DNA of 64,000 nt from F1-120-MAGs238 sp964484185 (GTDB taxonomy: Bacteria > Planctomycetota > Phycisphaerae > Phycisphaerales > UBA1924): the NCBI GenBank assembly GCA_964484185.1, contig CAZAEQ010000001.1:62001-126000 (forward strand), written 5' to 3'. The notes under the pieces are model-generated. The model was given only the letters and a program-made list of their open reading frames with translations, was not told the DNA's origin and did no database searches. Both the position numbers and the translations under genes were made by a program. Shown here piece after piece: positions 26,934 through 35,495 of the stretch; within the stretch, counting starts at the first letter, position 1, and each line of letters opens with the position of its first letter.

Positions 26934-28805
26934 CTACATCCGTTCCAGCGGCGGAATTCCCAGCGTATTCAGTGTGTCCGCCAGTATGCGACCCGTGAGA
27001 TCGCACAAACGCAAACGGGAATCTCGCGTTGCAGCAGGCACATCATCCTTCAGCACAGGGCACGCCTCATAGAACGTGGCAAAGCTGCTCGCAAGGTCAT
27101 AGGCGTACACACACAAGCGGTGGGGCTCGAGGCTCTCGGCCACCTGTTGCAGCACGGCGCTGTAGCGCAGCAGATTAAGCGCAAGAGCCTTCTCCTGCGG
27201 CGTGGCCGGATCAAACGCTGCGGTCTTCCAGGAATCGCTGATTCCCTTCTCGGCGAGTTTGCGGAAGATGCCACGAACGCGGACAAGTGCGTTGAGCAAA
27301 TATGGTCCCGTGTTACCTTCAAATGCGATCATGCGGTCGTAGTCAAAGACGTAATCCTTGACACGATCGCTGGAGAGGTCGGCGTATTTCATCGCCGCCA
27401 CGCCGAGGATTTCCGCGATCTGCTGTTGCTCGGCCTTGGGCATTTCTTCGTTGCGTTTCGCCACTTCGGCGAGTGCACGTTCAACTGCTTCGTCCACGAC
27501 ATCCGACAATTTCACGTTGCCACCGGAACGGGTCTTGAATGGGCGGCCGTCTTTGCCCATGACCGTACCAAAGCCCGCGTGCTCAAGGGATGACACGGTA
27601 CCGCTTGGATGCGTTGCGTATCCAGCCTTTTTCGCGGCCTTGAACACCTGATCGAAATGCTGGCCCTGACGTGCATCGACTGCATAGACGACGCGGCTGG
27701 CGCCAATCTTCTGCACGCGGCGGCGAATTCCCGCCATGTCAGTCGTCGCGTAGAGGTAGCCGCCATCAGTCTTGCGCACCAAGCACGGCTCGCGAAGGAG
27801 TTTGCCATCTTCACCGGTGCGTACACCGTCGACCCACACGACCAGTGCTCCATCTGATTCCTCGGCGATGCCGCGTTTTACGAGGTCTGCAACCAGTGGT
27901 TCAAGTTCATCGGCGTAGCTGGATTCACCTGCGGTGTGTTCGGCTGTCACGTTTGCATACAGACGCTTGCACGTTGCGAGAACATCGGTCATCGTGGTGT
28001 TGTAGATCGTTTTCCAGATCGCGATGGTCGCGGGGTCCTGAGCCTGGAGTTTCACCAGGGTGGCGCGAGCTTCCAGAAAGGCTTCGGTGGCGCCTTCAAC
28101 CTGCGTGGTAAGTTCTGCTTCGGCTTTGGGGCCGAGTCCGTATTTGCGAACTGCGGCGAGTCCCGCCGTATCGCGTTCACACTCCGCCGTCGAGCGTTTG
28201 TAGAGTTTCTCCAGTTCATCAAGCGTGAGCTTGGCGGGGTCAAGCGTGCCCGCTTTGCTTTCACGCATCAGTTTTCCAGTGACCATCGCGATGGGAAGTC
28301 CCCAGTCGCCAACATGGTTCTGACGTTTCACATCGTGTCCGAGCCGTTCGAATGTCCGCGCCAGTGCATCGCCAATAACGATCGCGCGAAGGTGGCCGAT
28401 GTGTGCCTGCTTGGCGAGGTTTACGCCGCAGAGATCGACGACAATTGTCTCTCTCTTACTTGGTATCACACCTAGCGCAGGAGTATCAACCGCCGCCAGC
28501 GACTTCGCCAGCGCATCGCTCCGCAATCGAATGTTGATGAAACCCGGACCCGCAATTGATGCCGCCGTCAGGGGTTCGGCGATATCGCTGACATCAATGT
28601 GTCCCAGGACGGCCTGCGCCACATCGCGCGGCGGTTTCCCCACACGTTTCGACAACGCCATTGCCAGGTTGGATTGAAAATCGCCTAGAGCAGGGTTCTT
28701 GTTCGTCGTCACCAGCGCATCAATCTCGCCAGTGACATCAGGAAAGGCGAGCCGGGCGGCAGCGACAAATCGAGCAGACAGAATTGAAATCGGGTCTTGG
28801 GACAT
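26934..28805 (-). CDS. argS: Arginyl-tRNA synthetase
   Basis: 623 residues from ATG 28805 (MSQDPISIL); ATG 28814 is three codons upstream. It charges tRNA-Arg with arginine in the cytoplasm. The N-terminal add-1 domain has 'NKNPALGDFQSNLAMALSKRVGKPPRDVA'; the HIGH motif is HIGHL at 135-139. Later come 'GGYLYATTDMAGIRRRVQ', 'VVYAVDARQGQHFDQVFKAAKKAGY', 'KDGRPFKTRSGGNVKLSDVV', and the DALR anticodon-binding tail ending 'LCDLTGRILADTLNTLGIPPLERM'. Oddities: the segment before HIGH reads 'DLCGVNLAKQA' where most ArgRS have 'DYSSPNxAKPM', and 'GPYLLNALVRVRGI' replaces 'GPYLQYAxARIxSI', so it is a divergent branch. Same strand as the SRP RNA gene upstream. Confidence 0.95.
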   Translation of the reverse strand: MSQDPISILSARFVAAARLAFPDVTGEIDALVTTNKNPALGDFQSNLAMALSKRVGKPPRDVAQAVLGHIDVSDIAEPLTAASIAGPGFINIRLRSDALAKSLAAVDTPALGVIPSKRETIVVDLCGVNLAKQAHIGHLRAIVIGDALARTFERLGHDVKRQNHVGDWGLPIAMVTGKLMRESKAGTLDPAKLTLDELEKLYKRSTAECERDTAGLAAVRKYGLGPKAEAELTTQVEGATEAFLEARATLVKLQAQDPATIAIWKTIYNTTMTDVLATCKRLYANVTAEHTAGESSYADELEPLVADLVKRGIAEESDGALVVWVDGVRTGEDGKLLREPCLVRKTDGGYLYATTDMAGIRRRVQKIGASRVVYAVDARQGQHFDQVFKAAKKAGYATHPSGTVSSLEHAGFGTVMGKDGRPFKTRSGGNVKLSDVVDEAVERALAEVAKRNEEMPKAEQQQIAEILGVAAMKYADLSSDRVKDYVFDYDRMIAFEGNTGPYLLNALVRVRGIFRKLAEKGISDSWKTAAFDPATPQEKALALNLLRYSAVLQQVAESLEPHRLCVYAYDLASSFATFYEACPVLKDDVPAATRDSRLRLCDLTGRILADTLNTLGIPPLERM

Positions 28806-28923
28806 TGGGCCCAAGGGTATGCGCGGAGGCCAACTGCACAGAGTTCGGAAGGACTTTATATGGAATCGGAAAGGATGACGTTTGCATCGACCTATGACAC
28901 TGTTTTAGGGTTTGGTCGAAATT

Positions 28924-29055
28924 CCACGCTGGTTGATCGGCGACCAGGTAACTGGCGACACCGGACGACGGCCGCTTATGGCTGCTGCGGTCAAGCCCTG
29001 ACCAGGTTCACGGGCCATCCGTGTACCAGGCCCGGCCGCCGATCAACCAGCGTGG
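28924..29055 (-). ncRNA. ffs: Signal recognition particle RNA (small bacterial type)
   Basis: On the minus strand the ends form a perfect 19-bp stem (28924-28942 with 29037-29055) enclosing a long imperfect hairpin. Its core reads GTACACGGATGGCCCGTGAA, then CCTGGTCAGG, the tip, and AGCAGCCATAAGCGG, matching the SRP RNA helix 8 pattern (GUCAGG...AGCAGC) that binds Ffh. The apical loop reads GCTTGACCGC where the usual sequence is a GGAA tetraloop, so the tip is a variant. No tRNA-like or coding features. It lies about 120 bp upstream of argS on the same strand, and downstream of the hsp20 terminator. Ends are placed at the stem and may extend a few bases. Confidence 0.85.
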
Positions 29056-29118
29056 GGCGAGAGGATAGCAGGGGGAGGGGAAAGAATCGAGACTGGCTTC
29101 AAAGTGCCGTTTGGGCCC

Positions 29119-29153
29119 AAAAAAAAGACACGGGGCTGCACATCGCAGTCCCC
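29119..29153 (-). terminator. Rho-independent terminator of hsp20
   Basis: On the minus strand a GC-rich hairpin (GGGGACTGC ... GCAGCCCC with one bulge) is followed by TCTTTTTTTT. It lies about 120 bp after the hsp20 stop and before the SRP RNA gene, isolating the two. Confidence 0.85.
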
Positions 29154-29272
29154 GCGCCCCGGAAGGAGAGATCACTTATATATACGGATGAGTTGCCCGA
29201 TGGTTCAAGAAATCCAAACCCCGGGAAATTCCGTTACAAAGTGGTTGCTCTTTGCCGGGGGCTTGGTTTTGG

Positions 29273-29728
29273 TTACACAATGTCGATTCGGCGTGGCTTG
29301 GCGGCAGGGACTTTGGGGAGTCGAAGTGTCAGTTCGCCATCCTTGAGTTCTGCGGTGATACCCGCGTCATCAACTTCGGCGGGTAGGCGGACAGCCCGGC
29401 TCACCGGTCCAATCCGTCGCTCGCGGTGATGGAAATGCTCGTTTTCACTGGCCGGAGTTTCCTTCGGTGTTGCGGTGATAGAAAGCACTCCGTCTTCCAC
29501 TTCAATAGCGACGTTCTCGCGCGAGTACCCCGGAAGCGATGCACGCACCAGCACCTGAGCTTCGGTTTCGGAAACATCGAGGGCCAGCGTGCCGCGATCA
29601 CGTGGCTTTGCAATCGTGCTGCTGAAGAATGGTGAAAGACGCGGGTCGTTCAAGACCGCCGCCAGGGGTGAGGCAAATGCATAGGACTCGCGACCGGCCG
29701 GAACGCAACGTGAAGTATTGCTGAACAT
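29273..29728 (-). CDS. Small heat-shock protein, Hsp20/alpha-crystallin family
   Basis: 151 residues from ATG 29728, with AGGAG at good spacing; the in-frame extension upstream is not protein-like. The alpha-crystallin domain spans ~40-145: 'LALDVSETEAQVLVRASLPGYSRENVAIEVEDGVLSITAT', 'FHHRERRIGPVSRAVRLPAEVD', and 'AELKDGELTLRLPK', the last close to the GVLTLxxPK signature. An ATP-independent holdase chaperone that keeps unfolding cytoplasmic proteins soluble. A sigma-54-type promoter lies about 75 bp upstream and a strong palindrome further up, so control may be by an enhancer-binding protein. Own terminator at 29119-29153. Confidence 0.93.
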   Translation of the reverse strand: MFSNTSRCVPAGRESYAFASPLAAVLNDPRLSPFFSSTIAKPRDRGTLALDVSETEAQVLVRASLPGYSRENVAIEVEDGVLSITATPKETPASENEHFHHRERRIGPVSRAVRLPAEVDDAGITAELKDGELTLRLPKVPAAKPRRIDIV

Positions 29729-29802
29729 AAGAAACTCCTGAAAGAGGCGGCACATGCCGCAGGTGGTATGTGGCCCGCACACGCGAGCGATGGGAGTACA
29801 TT

Positions 29803-29818
29803 TGCAAGTTGCGTGCCA
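29803..29818 (-). promoter_or_regulatory. Sigma-54 (-24/-12) promoter of hsp20
   Basis: On the minus strand TGGCACGCAACTTGCA matches the sigma-54 consensus TGGCAC-N5-TTGCW with no mismatch. Predicted transcription start near 29790, giving a leader of about 60 nt before the hsp20 ATG at 29728. Confidence 0.7.
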
Positions 29819-29879
29819 GATGGTTTTGCTACGTCACAACCGCGTTATTTCGGTGTTTTTTGATGTTTCAAGCTGCAAA

Positions 29880-29924
29880 CCAGACACCTGGCTGCCATCA
29901 TGGCAGCCTTTCTATGCCAGACAC
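29880..29924. promoter_or_regulatory. Palindrome with flanking direct repeats, candidate enhancer-binding site
   Basis: GGCTGCCATCATGGCAGCC (29890-29908) is a 9-bp inverted repeat around one base. It is flanked by direct repeats CCAGACAC (29880-29887 and 29917-29924). It lies about 100 bp upstream of the predicted sigma-54 start site, the usual distance for an activator site. A hairpin terminator is less likely, since no gene ends here on either strand. Confidence 0.5.
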
Positions 29925-29978
29925 GGACGCCAGTTTGACAGGCCTCTCGATTACTGAAACTCGTGATATCCTTTCCCT

Positions 29979-31031
29979 ATGACCACCCCCATCGACCTCC
30001 GCTCCGACACCGTTACTCGCCCAACCCTCGCTATGCGCAAAGTCATGGCAGAAGCTGAAGTCGGCGATGATGTGCTCGGTGATGATCCGACGGTCATCAA
30101 ACTCCAGGAACGCGTCGCCGCACTCATGGGCAAAGAGGCCGCAGTCTTTGTTCCTTCTGGCACAATGGCCAATCAGACCGCGATTCGTGCCCACACCGAA
30201 CCTGGCGATGAAGTGATTTGTCACGCCGACTCACACATCATCCATTACGAAACCGGAGGCCCCGCCGCACTCGCTGGCGTCATGGTTCGCCCGCTCTATG
30301 GCCCACGCGGCCTCTTCGACGTCGCAGATGTCGAAGCCGCGGTTCGCCCCGTCAGCTCTCATTTTGCCTGCTCGAAACTCCTCATCATCGAAAACACCCA
30401 TAACCGCGGCGGCGGCAGCATCTGGCCGCTGGATCAGATCAAACGCGTTGTCGCCGAAGGTCGCAAACACAACCTCCGCATTCACCTCGATGGCGCACGC
30501 ATCTGGAATGCCAGCGCGAAAACTGGAATCGCGGTCGCCGATTACGCAAGACACTTTGACACGATCAGTTGCTGTTTTTCCAAAGGCCTCGGCGCTCCCG
30601 CTGGCTCCGCAGTCTGCGGCAGCAAAGACACCATTACTCGCGTCCATCGTTTCCGCAAGATGTTCGGCGGCACAATGCGTCAGTCTGGCATTCTCGCCGC
30701 CGCCGCGTTGCACGCACTTGAAAACCATCGCAGCCGACTGGTTGAGGATCATGCCAACGCACTTCGGCTGGCGCAAGGTCTTGCATCAATACCAGGCCTC
30801 AAGGTCGACCTCACTGAGGTTGAGACCAACATGGTCTTCTTCGACATCGCACAAGATGTCAGCATGAACGGCGCACAACTCAGCGATAAACTGAAATCTG
30901 AAGGCGTGCTGATGCTCTCCACCGCTCCCCGCCGCGTGCGAGCAGTGTGCCATCTCGATGTAGACTCAAAGGCGATCGACCGCGCGATTCAAATTGTCGC
31001 CTCGTGCGTGACCGGCAAAGTCTTGGTGTAA
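29979..31031 (+). CDS. ltaE: Low-specificity L-threonine aldolase
   Basis: 350 residues. A fold-type I PLP enzyme that cleaves L-threonine or L-allo-threonine to glycine and acetaldehyde in the cytoplasm. Family landmarks: 'IDLRSDTVTRPTLAMRKVMAEAEVGDDVLGDDPTV', 'FVPSGTMANQTAIRAHTEPGDEVI', 'ENTHNRGGGSIWPL', 'IHLDGARIWNA' (Asp171, PLP nitrogen contact) and 'FSKGLGAPAGS' (Lys202, Schiff base), then 'FRKMFGGTMRQSGILAAAALHAL'. Length and motif order are those of LtaE. Divergent from hsp20, single gene. Confidence 0.95.
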   Translation: MTTPIDLRSDTVTRPTLAMRKVMAEAEVGDDVLGDDPTVIKLQERVAALMGKEAAVFVPSGTMANQTAIRAHTEPGDEVICHADSHIIHYETGGPAALAGVMVRPLYGPRGLFDVADVEAAVRPVSSHFACSKLLIIENTHNRGGGSIWPLDQIKRVVAEGRKHNLRIHLDGARIWNASAKTGIAVADYARHFDTISCCFSKGLGAPAGSAVCGSKDTITRVHRFRKMFGGTMRQSGILAAAALHALENHRSRLVEDHANALRLAQGLASIPGLKVDLTEVETNMVFFDIAQDVSMNGAQLSDKLKSEGVLMLSTAPRRVRAVCHLDVDSKAIDRAIQIVASCVTGKVLV

Positions 31032-31339
31032 TGCGGTTGCGAGCCGACTTTCGGTAGAAATCAGGACAAACTCAAAAACGGATCGACAACGGCGCCCAAA
31101 GGGCACATGTGCCGGGTTCACATCGGCCCTACCCCGTGGTAAGCGACCAAACCGACGCGGACATCGTCAGAGCGTTCGAGCGGATTTCCACCTGTTTTCT
31201 GCGAACAGGGCGCTTTCCCAATAGAGCCCTTTCAAGAAACGAAGCGTTTTTGACCAAATTTCGCGGCCACGCTGCAAGGTTTTGCCGCCTGCCGGCAAGT
31301 CACTTGGTAGAACAGCACTTGTTTGCAGGAGATTCGCCA
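31032..31339 (+). other. Intergenic region, no gene seen
   Basis: 308 bp between the aldolase stop and the secreted dockerin gene. The open frame continuing through it lacks protein-like composition. Only a weak AGGGC/GCCCT hairpin near 31206-31230 and a ribosome-binding site (CAGGAG) before 31340 are visible. Confidence 0.6.
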
Positions 31340-32827
31340 ATGCTTCGATCAGCCCTTCCAATCGCCACCCTCGCCGCTTTGTTGTACTCTGCAAGCGGGG
31401 CATCCGCTTCAATCATCACAACCTTTCATCGCAAGCACATCGCCCCGGGCATTACGACAACTGCTCAAGACCTGGTGCAGACATCAGATGGCGGCTACAT
31501 GTACGTTGGGACCCGCTATATCAGTTTCACACAACGCCAAGTCACACTCACACGCACCAATGCCAACGGTCAGCCCCTGTGGTGCAGTTCGTTTGGTGTT
31601 GGCCCGGTGCGAGCTGAAGGACTTTCGATTATTCAATCTCCTGATGGTGGCTTTGTACTTGGTTGCTACACCGAGGGGTCCTCGATCGTCAACAACCGCA
31701 TGATGCTCATCAAGGTCGACACATTCGGCAACGTCACTGCCGCACGCGCGTATGACGGAATGCAGTTTGGAAGAGTGCGCAACGCAACCGGTGGCGGATA
31801 TGTCATCGCGGGCAGCCGAAACAACGCGAATGGCTTTGGTCCGGGAGTCCTCGTCAAGACCGATGCCAATTTGGTGCAAATCGCCGGCGTGACAGTGACG
31901 CAGCCAGTTGATCCCAACGGCACCAGCACTTCGCTGCTCCTGAACGATCTGGTTGAAGACCGCGATGGAAGCTTCTACATCGTCGGACGACGGGATCTGG
32001 GTGGTCAATCTTCCCGCGCACTCGTGATGAAAATTCGTGGTCCAGGCCAGCCTTTTGGGACGATCTTCTGGGCCAACGACTATTTTGCCGCGCACCCGGG
32101 ATTGAACAACGCTACCTCGGTGACGCGCGATGTGAGCGGCGACGCCTATGTTGGTGCGAACATTTCTAATTCGGCCAACCCAACGGCCAATACTGGCATG
32201 TGCCGCATTAACACGGTCGGCACGCCAATCTGGGCAAAGCTCTACACTGGTTCTTCTCCAAATCCGGGCATCACACTTGCCGCCAACGGACATCCGGCTC
32301 TGGCTCTTTCTATCGCGCCGCAGGATTGTGGTTTGATGAGCGTTAATAATGTCAACGGCGCCGTGAACTGGGTTCATCGTTTCGGCGATGGCTTCTTTAA
32401 CGATTCTCTGAATCGCGTAATCCCGACCACTGATGGCGGCTTCGCCTCCGCCGGTTTCCAGGGTTCATCATCAGTGGTGTACAAGCATGATGGCCAGGGG
32501 TGGATCGGTTGCAACCAGTTCGCTTATTCAGCCAACACAATCATCAGCAACCAGACTGTTGCTATTCCCCTTTCTATCGGCCCGCTCGGTCCGGACTGCC
32601 AGGTCTTTCTTGCACATGACATACTCGCCCTGTCCGATCAGTCCTACTGCTTCGCACAGCGTTGCGCAGGTGATTACAACACCGACCAGCAAGTCGATTT
32701 CTTTGACTATCTGGATTTCGTGGACGACTTCTCCGCAGGCGTCCAGGCCGCTGACTTCAACAATGACCTAAGCATCGACTTCTTTGACTACCTCGACTTT
32801 GTCGACGCCTTCGCCAGCCCGTGCTGA
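31340..32827 (+). CDS. Secreted beta-propeller-like protein with GC-type dockerin-like C-terminus
   Basis: 495 residues from ATG 31340, nine bases after CAGGAG; it opens the signal peptide MLRSALPIATLAALLYSASGASA. The body has repeated 'QTSDGGYMYVGT', 'QSPDGGFVLGCY', 'EDRDGSFYIVGRRD' and 'PTTDGGFASAGFQGS' blades, the delta-60/propeller pattern common in exported proteins. The final ~55 residues repeat the dockerin-like loop twice: 'CAGDYNTDQQVDFFDYLDFVDDFSA' and 'ADFNNDLSIDFFDYLDFVDAFASPC', framed by Cys as in the protein at 843-2402. Probable cell-surface protein. Convergent with pgi (40 bp between stops). Confidence 0.82.
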   Translation: MLRSALPIATLAALLYSASGASASIITTFHRKHIAPGITTTAQDLVQTSDGGYMYVGTRYISFTQRQVTLTRTNANGQPLWCSSFGVGPVRAEGLSIIQSPDGGFVLGCYTEGSSIVNNRMMLIKVDTFGNVTAARAYDGMQFGRVRNATGGGYVIAGSRNNANGFGPGVLVKTDANLVQIAGVTVTQPVDPNGTSTSLLLNDLVEDRDGSFYIVGRRDLGGQSSRALVMKIRGPGQPFGTIFWANDYFAAHPGLNNATSVTRDVSGDAYVGANISNSANPTANTGMCRINTVGTPIWAKLYTGSSPNPGITLAANGHPALALSIAPQDCGLMSVNNVNGAVNWVHRFGDGFFNDSLNRVIPTTDGGFASAGFQGSSSVVYKHDGQGWIGCNQFAYSANTIISNQTVAIPLSIGPLGPDCQVFLAHDILALSDQSYCFAQRCAGDYNTDQQVDFFDYLDFVDDFSAGVQAADFNNDLSIDFFDYLDFVDAFASPC

Positions 32828-32867
32828 ATTCGAGGCTAGGCCGCAGTGTGGAAGTCGCTTGCCATGT

Positions 32868-34355
32868 TCAGTCGCAGATAACATGCGGAGTCGGAGACAG
32901 GCCCTTTTCGACATCAGTCTTGAAGTGCTCAAAACCGCTGCGTCCCATCAATCCAAACGTCGCCTGCTTGCCCAGTTCCACCGCTGGCTGGTCATACGCA
33001 TCGACATTCAGCAGCAATCCCGCATATGCCGTCGCCATCTGCCACAGCCAGATGAATTGTCCAACGTGGTACGCATCGATCTTCGGGAACGTAATAGTAA
33101 AATTCGGTCGCTGACTCTCAACAAGTGCAAACTCTGTGGCCACTTTTTCCGCCTGAAGCAGCGTCGCAATGCTTGAGCCTTCAAGATATTTGATCGACTC
33201 AACCCCCAGCCCGCGGGGAATCTGCACATCGCGGTCAAAAGTCTCTACTTCCACAAACCCGATCACCTTGTCATTCGGTCCTTCGCGATACAGCTGCACC
33301 TGTGAATGTTGATCGGTGGTGCCCAGCGCTTTGATCGGCGTGAATCCAGCAAACACTTCGTTGCCCTTTAAGTCCTTCTCTTTACCAAGACTCTCCGCCC
33401 ACAGCTGACGATACCAGTCCGCCAGCAGATACAGCGAATTCGCATAAGGCATCATCACGTGGTTCGGCTTGCCCTTGCGTTCAGCAAGTTCAATCAGCAG
33501 GAACGCAAGCAATGCTGCCGGATTCTTCAACACCTCCGGACGCTCGCAGCACGCATTCATATCCGCTGCACCCAGCAAAAGTTGATCGATATCAATCCCG
33601 CACAGTGCTGCGGAGAACAATCCCACCGGCGAAAGCGCACTGAACCGGCCGCCCACACCATCCGGCACTGGCAGTGTCGTGAACTTCTCTGCATCACAGA
33701 TCTGCCGCATTGTGCCCTTGGTCGGGTCGGTAATTGCCACAATGTTCGCCGCGTATCCCGGGCCAACTGCATGCTTGAGCATGTCGCGGATGATCATGAA
33801 CTGTGCGGCTGTCTCTGCTGTCTCACCGCTCTTTGAAATCACATTGAACAGTGTCTTCTTCAATCCACCTGGCTGACGCGCACAGAAATCCAGCACTGAA
33901 CTCAAGAGCAACGGGTCAACATTGTCAACCACGAACAACCGCGGCAAGTGCTGCGTGCCCGGTCGCGCAAGGTGCACCGGCCAGTCGTTCTGCGTAAACA
34001 CGCGCGGGTGCAAAGGATCCTTGCCCGCAAGCAGGTTGTATGTCGATGGCTGCAATGCGGAGTGAATTGCGATATTGCCCAGTGCTGAGCCGCCGATGCC
34101 AAGCACCACACACGTATCAAATTTCCCAGCGACCGATGCCACTGCGCCCTTCACCGCCGTTGCATATTCAGTTCTCGTCGGGTCCAGCGGCAGATTGCGC
34201 CACCGCTCCCACCCCGTTCCCTTCGTCCGATTCAATCGCGCAGTCGCACTGGTAATAGCTTCGTGTGCTTCGGCCCCTGCGCCCAAGATTGCAGAATCAA
34301 GCCCATGAGAGCCCACACGGTCAGAGAAGCAATTGGCATAGTTCAGTTTCAGCAT
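32868..34355 (-). CDS. pgi: Glucose-6-phosphate isomerase
   Basis: 495 residues from ATG 34355; a TTG at 34373 is the alternative. Interconverts glucose-6-phosphate and fructose-6-phosphate in glycolysis. SIS-fold landmarks: 'VVLGIGGSALGNIAIHSAL', 'NVISKSGETAETAAQFMI', 'VGGRFSALSPVGLFSAAL', 'TDQHSQVQLYREGPNDKVIGFVEV' and the C-terminal catalytic lysine in 'AYDQPAVELGKQATFGLMG'. Bacterial PGIs range from ~440 to 550 residues. Single gene on the minus strand. Confidence 0.95.
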   Translation of the reverse strand: MLKLNYANCFSDRVGSHGLDSAILGAGAEAHEAITSATARLNRTKGTGWERWRNLPLDPTRTEYATAVKGAVASVAGKFDTCVVLGIGGSALGNIAIHSALQPSTYNLLAGKDPLHPRVFTQNDWPVHLARPGTQHLPRLFVVDNVDPLLLSSVLDFCARQPGGLKKTLFNVISKSGETAETAAQFMIIRDMLKHAVGPGYAANIVAITDPTKGTMRQICDAEKFTTLPVPDGVGGRFSALSPVGLFSAALCGIDIDQLLLGAADMNACCERPEVLKNPAALLAFLLIELAERKGKPNHVMMPYANSLYLLADWYRQLWAESLGKEKDLKGNEVFAGFTPIKALGTTDQHSQVQLYREGPNDKVIGFVEVETFDRDVQIPRGLGVESIKYLEGSSIATLLQAEKVATEFALVESQRPNFTITFPKIDAYHVGQFIWLWQMATAYAGLLLNVDAYDQPAVELGKQATFGLMGRSGFEHFKTDVEKGLSPTPHVICD

Positions 34356-34633
34356 TGGAAACGAGGGTAGCAACTCGGCACTTCAGGTTCTCGGTCGATC
34401 GTGTGGTTCATAACTCGCTGACCTGCCCCGATTTCTTCAGTTTGTGCTGTTTACGCGGCCATTTCGCTCGCTTTGTACCATACCAAATTGCACATTCCCC
34501 CTGAGTCGCGAGCCTCTCTCTCGCGGCCAATCGCCTTGGGTTCGGTCTTTGCAACTGTTGAAGCTCGACGCGGCCTCTCTCCGCTTGAGCACGATCGACG
34601 GCTGCAATCCGTTCCCTTTTCCTGGGGTTGAAC

Positions 34634-35293
34634 GTGAATACCAAATACGCTGCCTTGCTCGGTCTTGTCGTTGCCGCATCTGCCGCAGTTGCCGCTCCCA
34701 CTCAGATCTACTTCAATGACTTTGAGGGTGCAACCCCGAATCTCACGGGTTTCAGCGGCACGATCCGCACCTCGTATCACTACAACTTCTCCCAGTTTCT
34801 GGGCCGCTATTCACAGCTCGAACAGGCGTCACTCACCATTCTCGCTCCTGCAGATGTCGTCATTCCCCCACCGGGATCGCAGTTGCAATACACCGTCACC
34901 TGGGACCTCTATGTCATTGACTCCTGGGACGCCGGAACCAGCATCTATGGCGACGACCACTGGATCATGACCGCCAACGGAAACCAGGTCTTCAACGAGT
35001 CCTTCGACAACTGGGGCAACCCGCACACTTCCCGCGCCCCCGACATCGGCCCTGTCCATCTCGGCTACGGCAACACCATGTACGACTCGATCTATCGCGA
35101 CCTCTCCGTGACCTTTGACGGAACGGTCGGCCAGAATATAACCTTGAACTTCAGCTCCACGCTGCTCCAAGGCGTCTGGGATGAGTCATGGGGCATGGAC
35201 AATATTCGGATCAGCTACGACTTTGTGCCCACTCCAGGTGCCGCGTCCCTTGGCGTTCTTGCATCTCTCGCGGCACTTCGCCGCCGGCGTTGA
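34634..35293 (+). CDS. Secreted protein with PEP-CTERM-like sorting tail
   Basis: 219 residues from GTG 34634, six bases after GGGG; a TTG at 34628 is possible. Signal peptide 'NTKYAALLGLVVAASAAVAA'. The body 'TQIYFNDFEGATPNLTGFSG' and 'LDVSFDG'-like 'LSVTFDGTVGQNITLNFSSTLLQGVWDESWGMDNIRISY' is a jelly-roll arrangement typical of carbohydrate-binding or 'FDDFE' exported domains. The C-terminus 'VPTPGAASLGVLASLAALRRRR' is a P-T-P-G motif, hydrophobic helix and four Arg. Followed by a strong terminator. Function unknown. Confidence 0.8.
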   Translation: MNTKYAALLGLVVAASAAVAAPTQIYFNDFEGATPNLTGFSGTIRTSYHYNFSQFLGRYSQLEQASLTILAPADVVIPPPGSQLQYTVTWDLYVIDSWDAGTSIYGDDHWIMTANGNQVFNESFDNWGNPHTSRAPDIGPVHLGYGNTMYDSIYRDLSVTFDGTVGQNITLNFSSTLLQGVWDESWGMDNIRISYDFVPTPGAASLGVLASLAALRRRR

Positions 35294-35317
35294 GCACTCA
35301 CAAGTAATAGAGAGAGA

Positions 35318-35362
35318 ACAGGCCGCGCGTCCCCGTTCAGGGTTGATGCGCGGTCTGTTTTT
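35318..35362 (+). terminator. Rho-independent terminator
   Basis: An 11-bp stem with one G-T wobble (ACAGGCCGCGC / GCGCGGTCTGT) is followed directly by TTTTT. It ends the secreted-protein gene at 34634-35293. Confidence 0.88.
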
Positions 35363-35375
35363 GTCAATCGACAAG

Positions 35376-35395
35376 TTTTCCACAACTTATCAACA
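35376..35395 (+). promoter_or_regulatory. Pair of DnaA-box-like sequences
   Basis: TTTTCCACA (35376-35384) fits the relaxed DnaA box TTWTNCACA exactly, and TTATCAACA (35387-35395) differs at one position. The two are in direct orientation two bases apart. They lie ~140 bp upstream of mraZ. Two boxes alone do not make an origin. Confidence 0.35.
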
Positions 35396-35495
35396 ACGAG
35401 TCTACATGTTTTTGTAGCTTTGCACACGCCTCACACCTAGCACGCACCATATCTTGAAAAAATGTGGCAAAATCTCAGTTTCTCCCCTAAACGAC

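Noticed and set aside
29890..29908. Terminator at the hsp20 upstream palindrome
   Set aside because: No gene ends here on either strand: hsp20 and the aldolase gene both start outward from this region; a regulatory site fits better.
31484..32377. A long antisense frame (297 codons)
   Set aside because: It lies wholly inside the secreted dockerin gene, opposite a frame with a signal peptide and clear repeats; its own sequence shows no family features.
35376..35395. Replication origin near mraZ
   Set aside because: Only two DnaA-like boxes, no AT-rich unwinding tract and no dnaA/dnaN neighbour.
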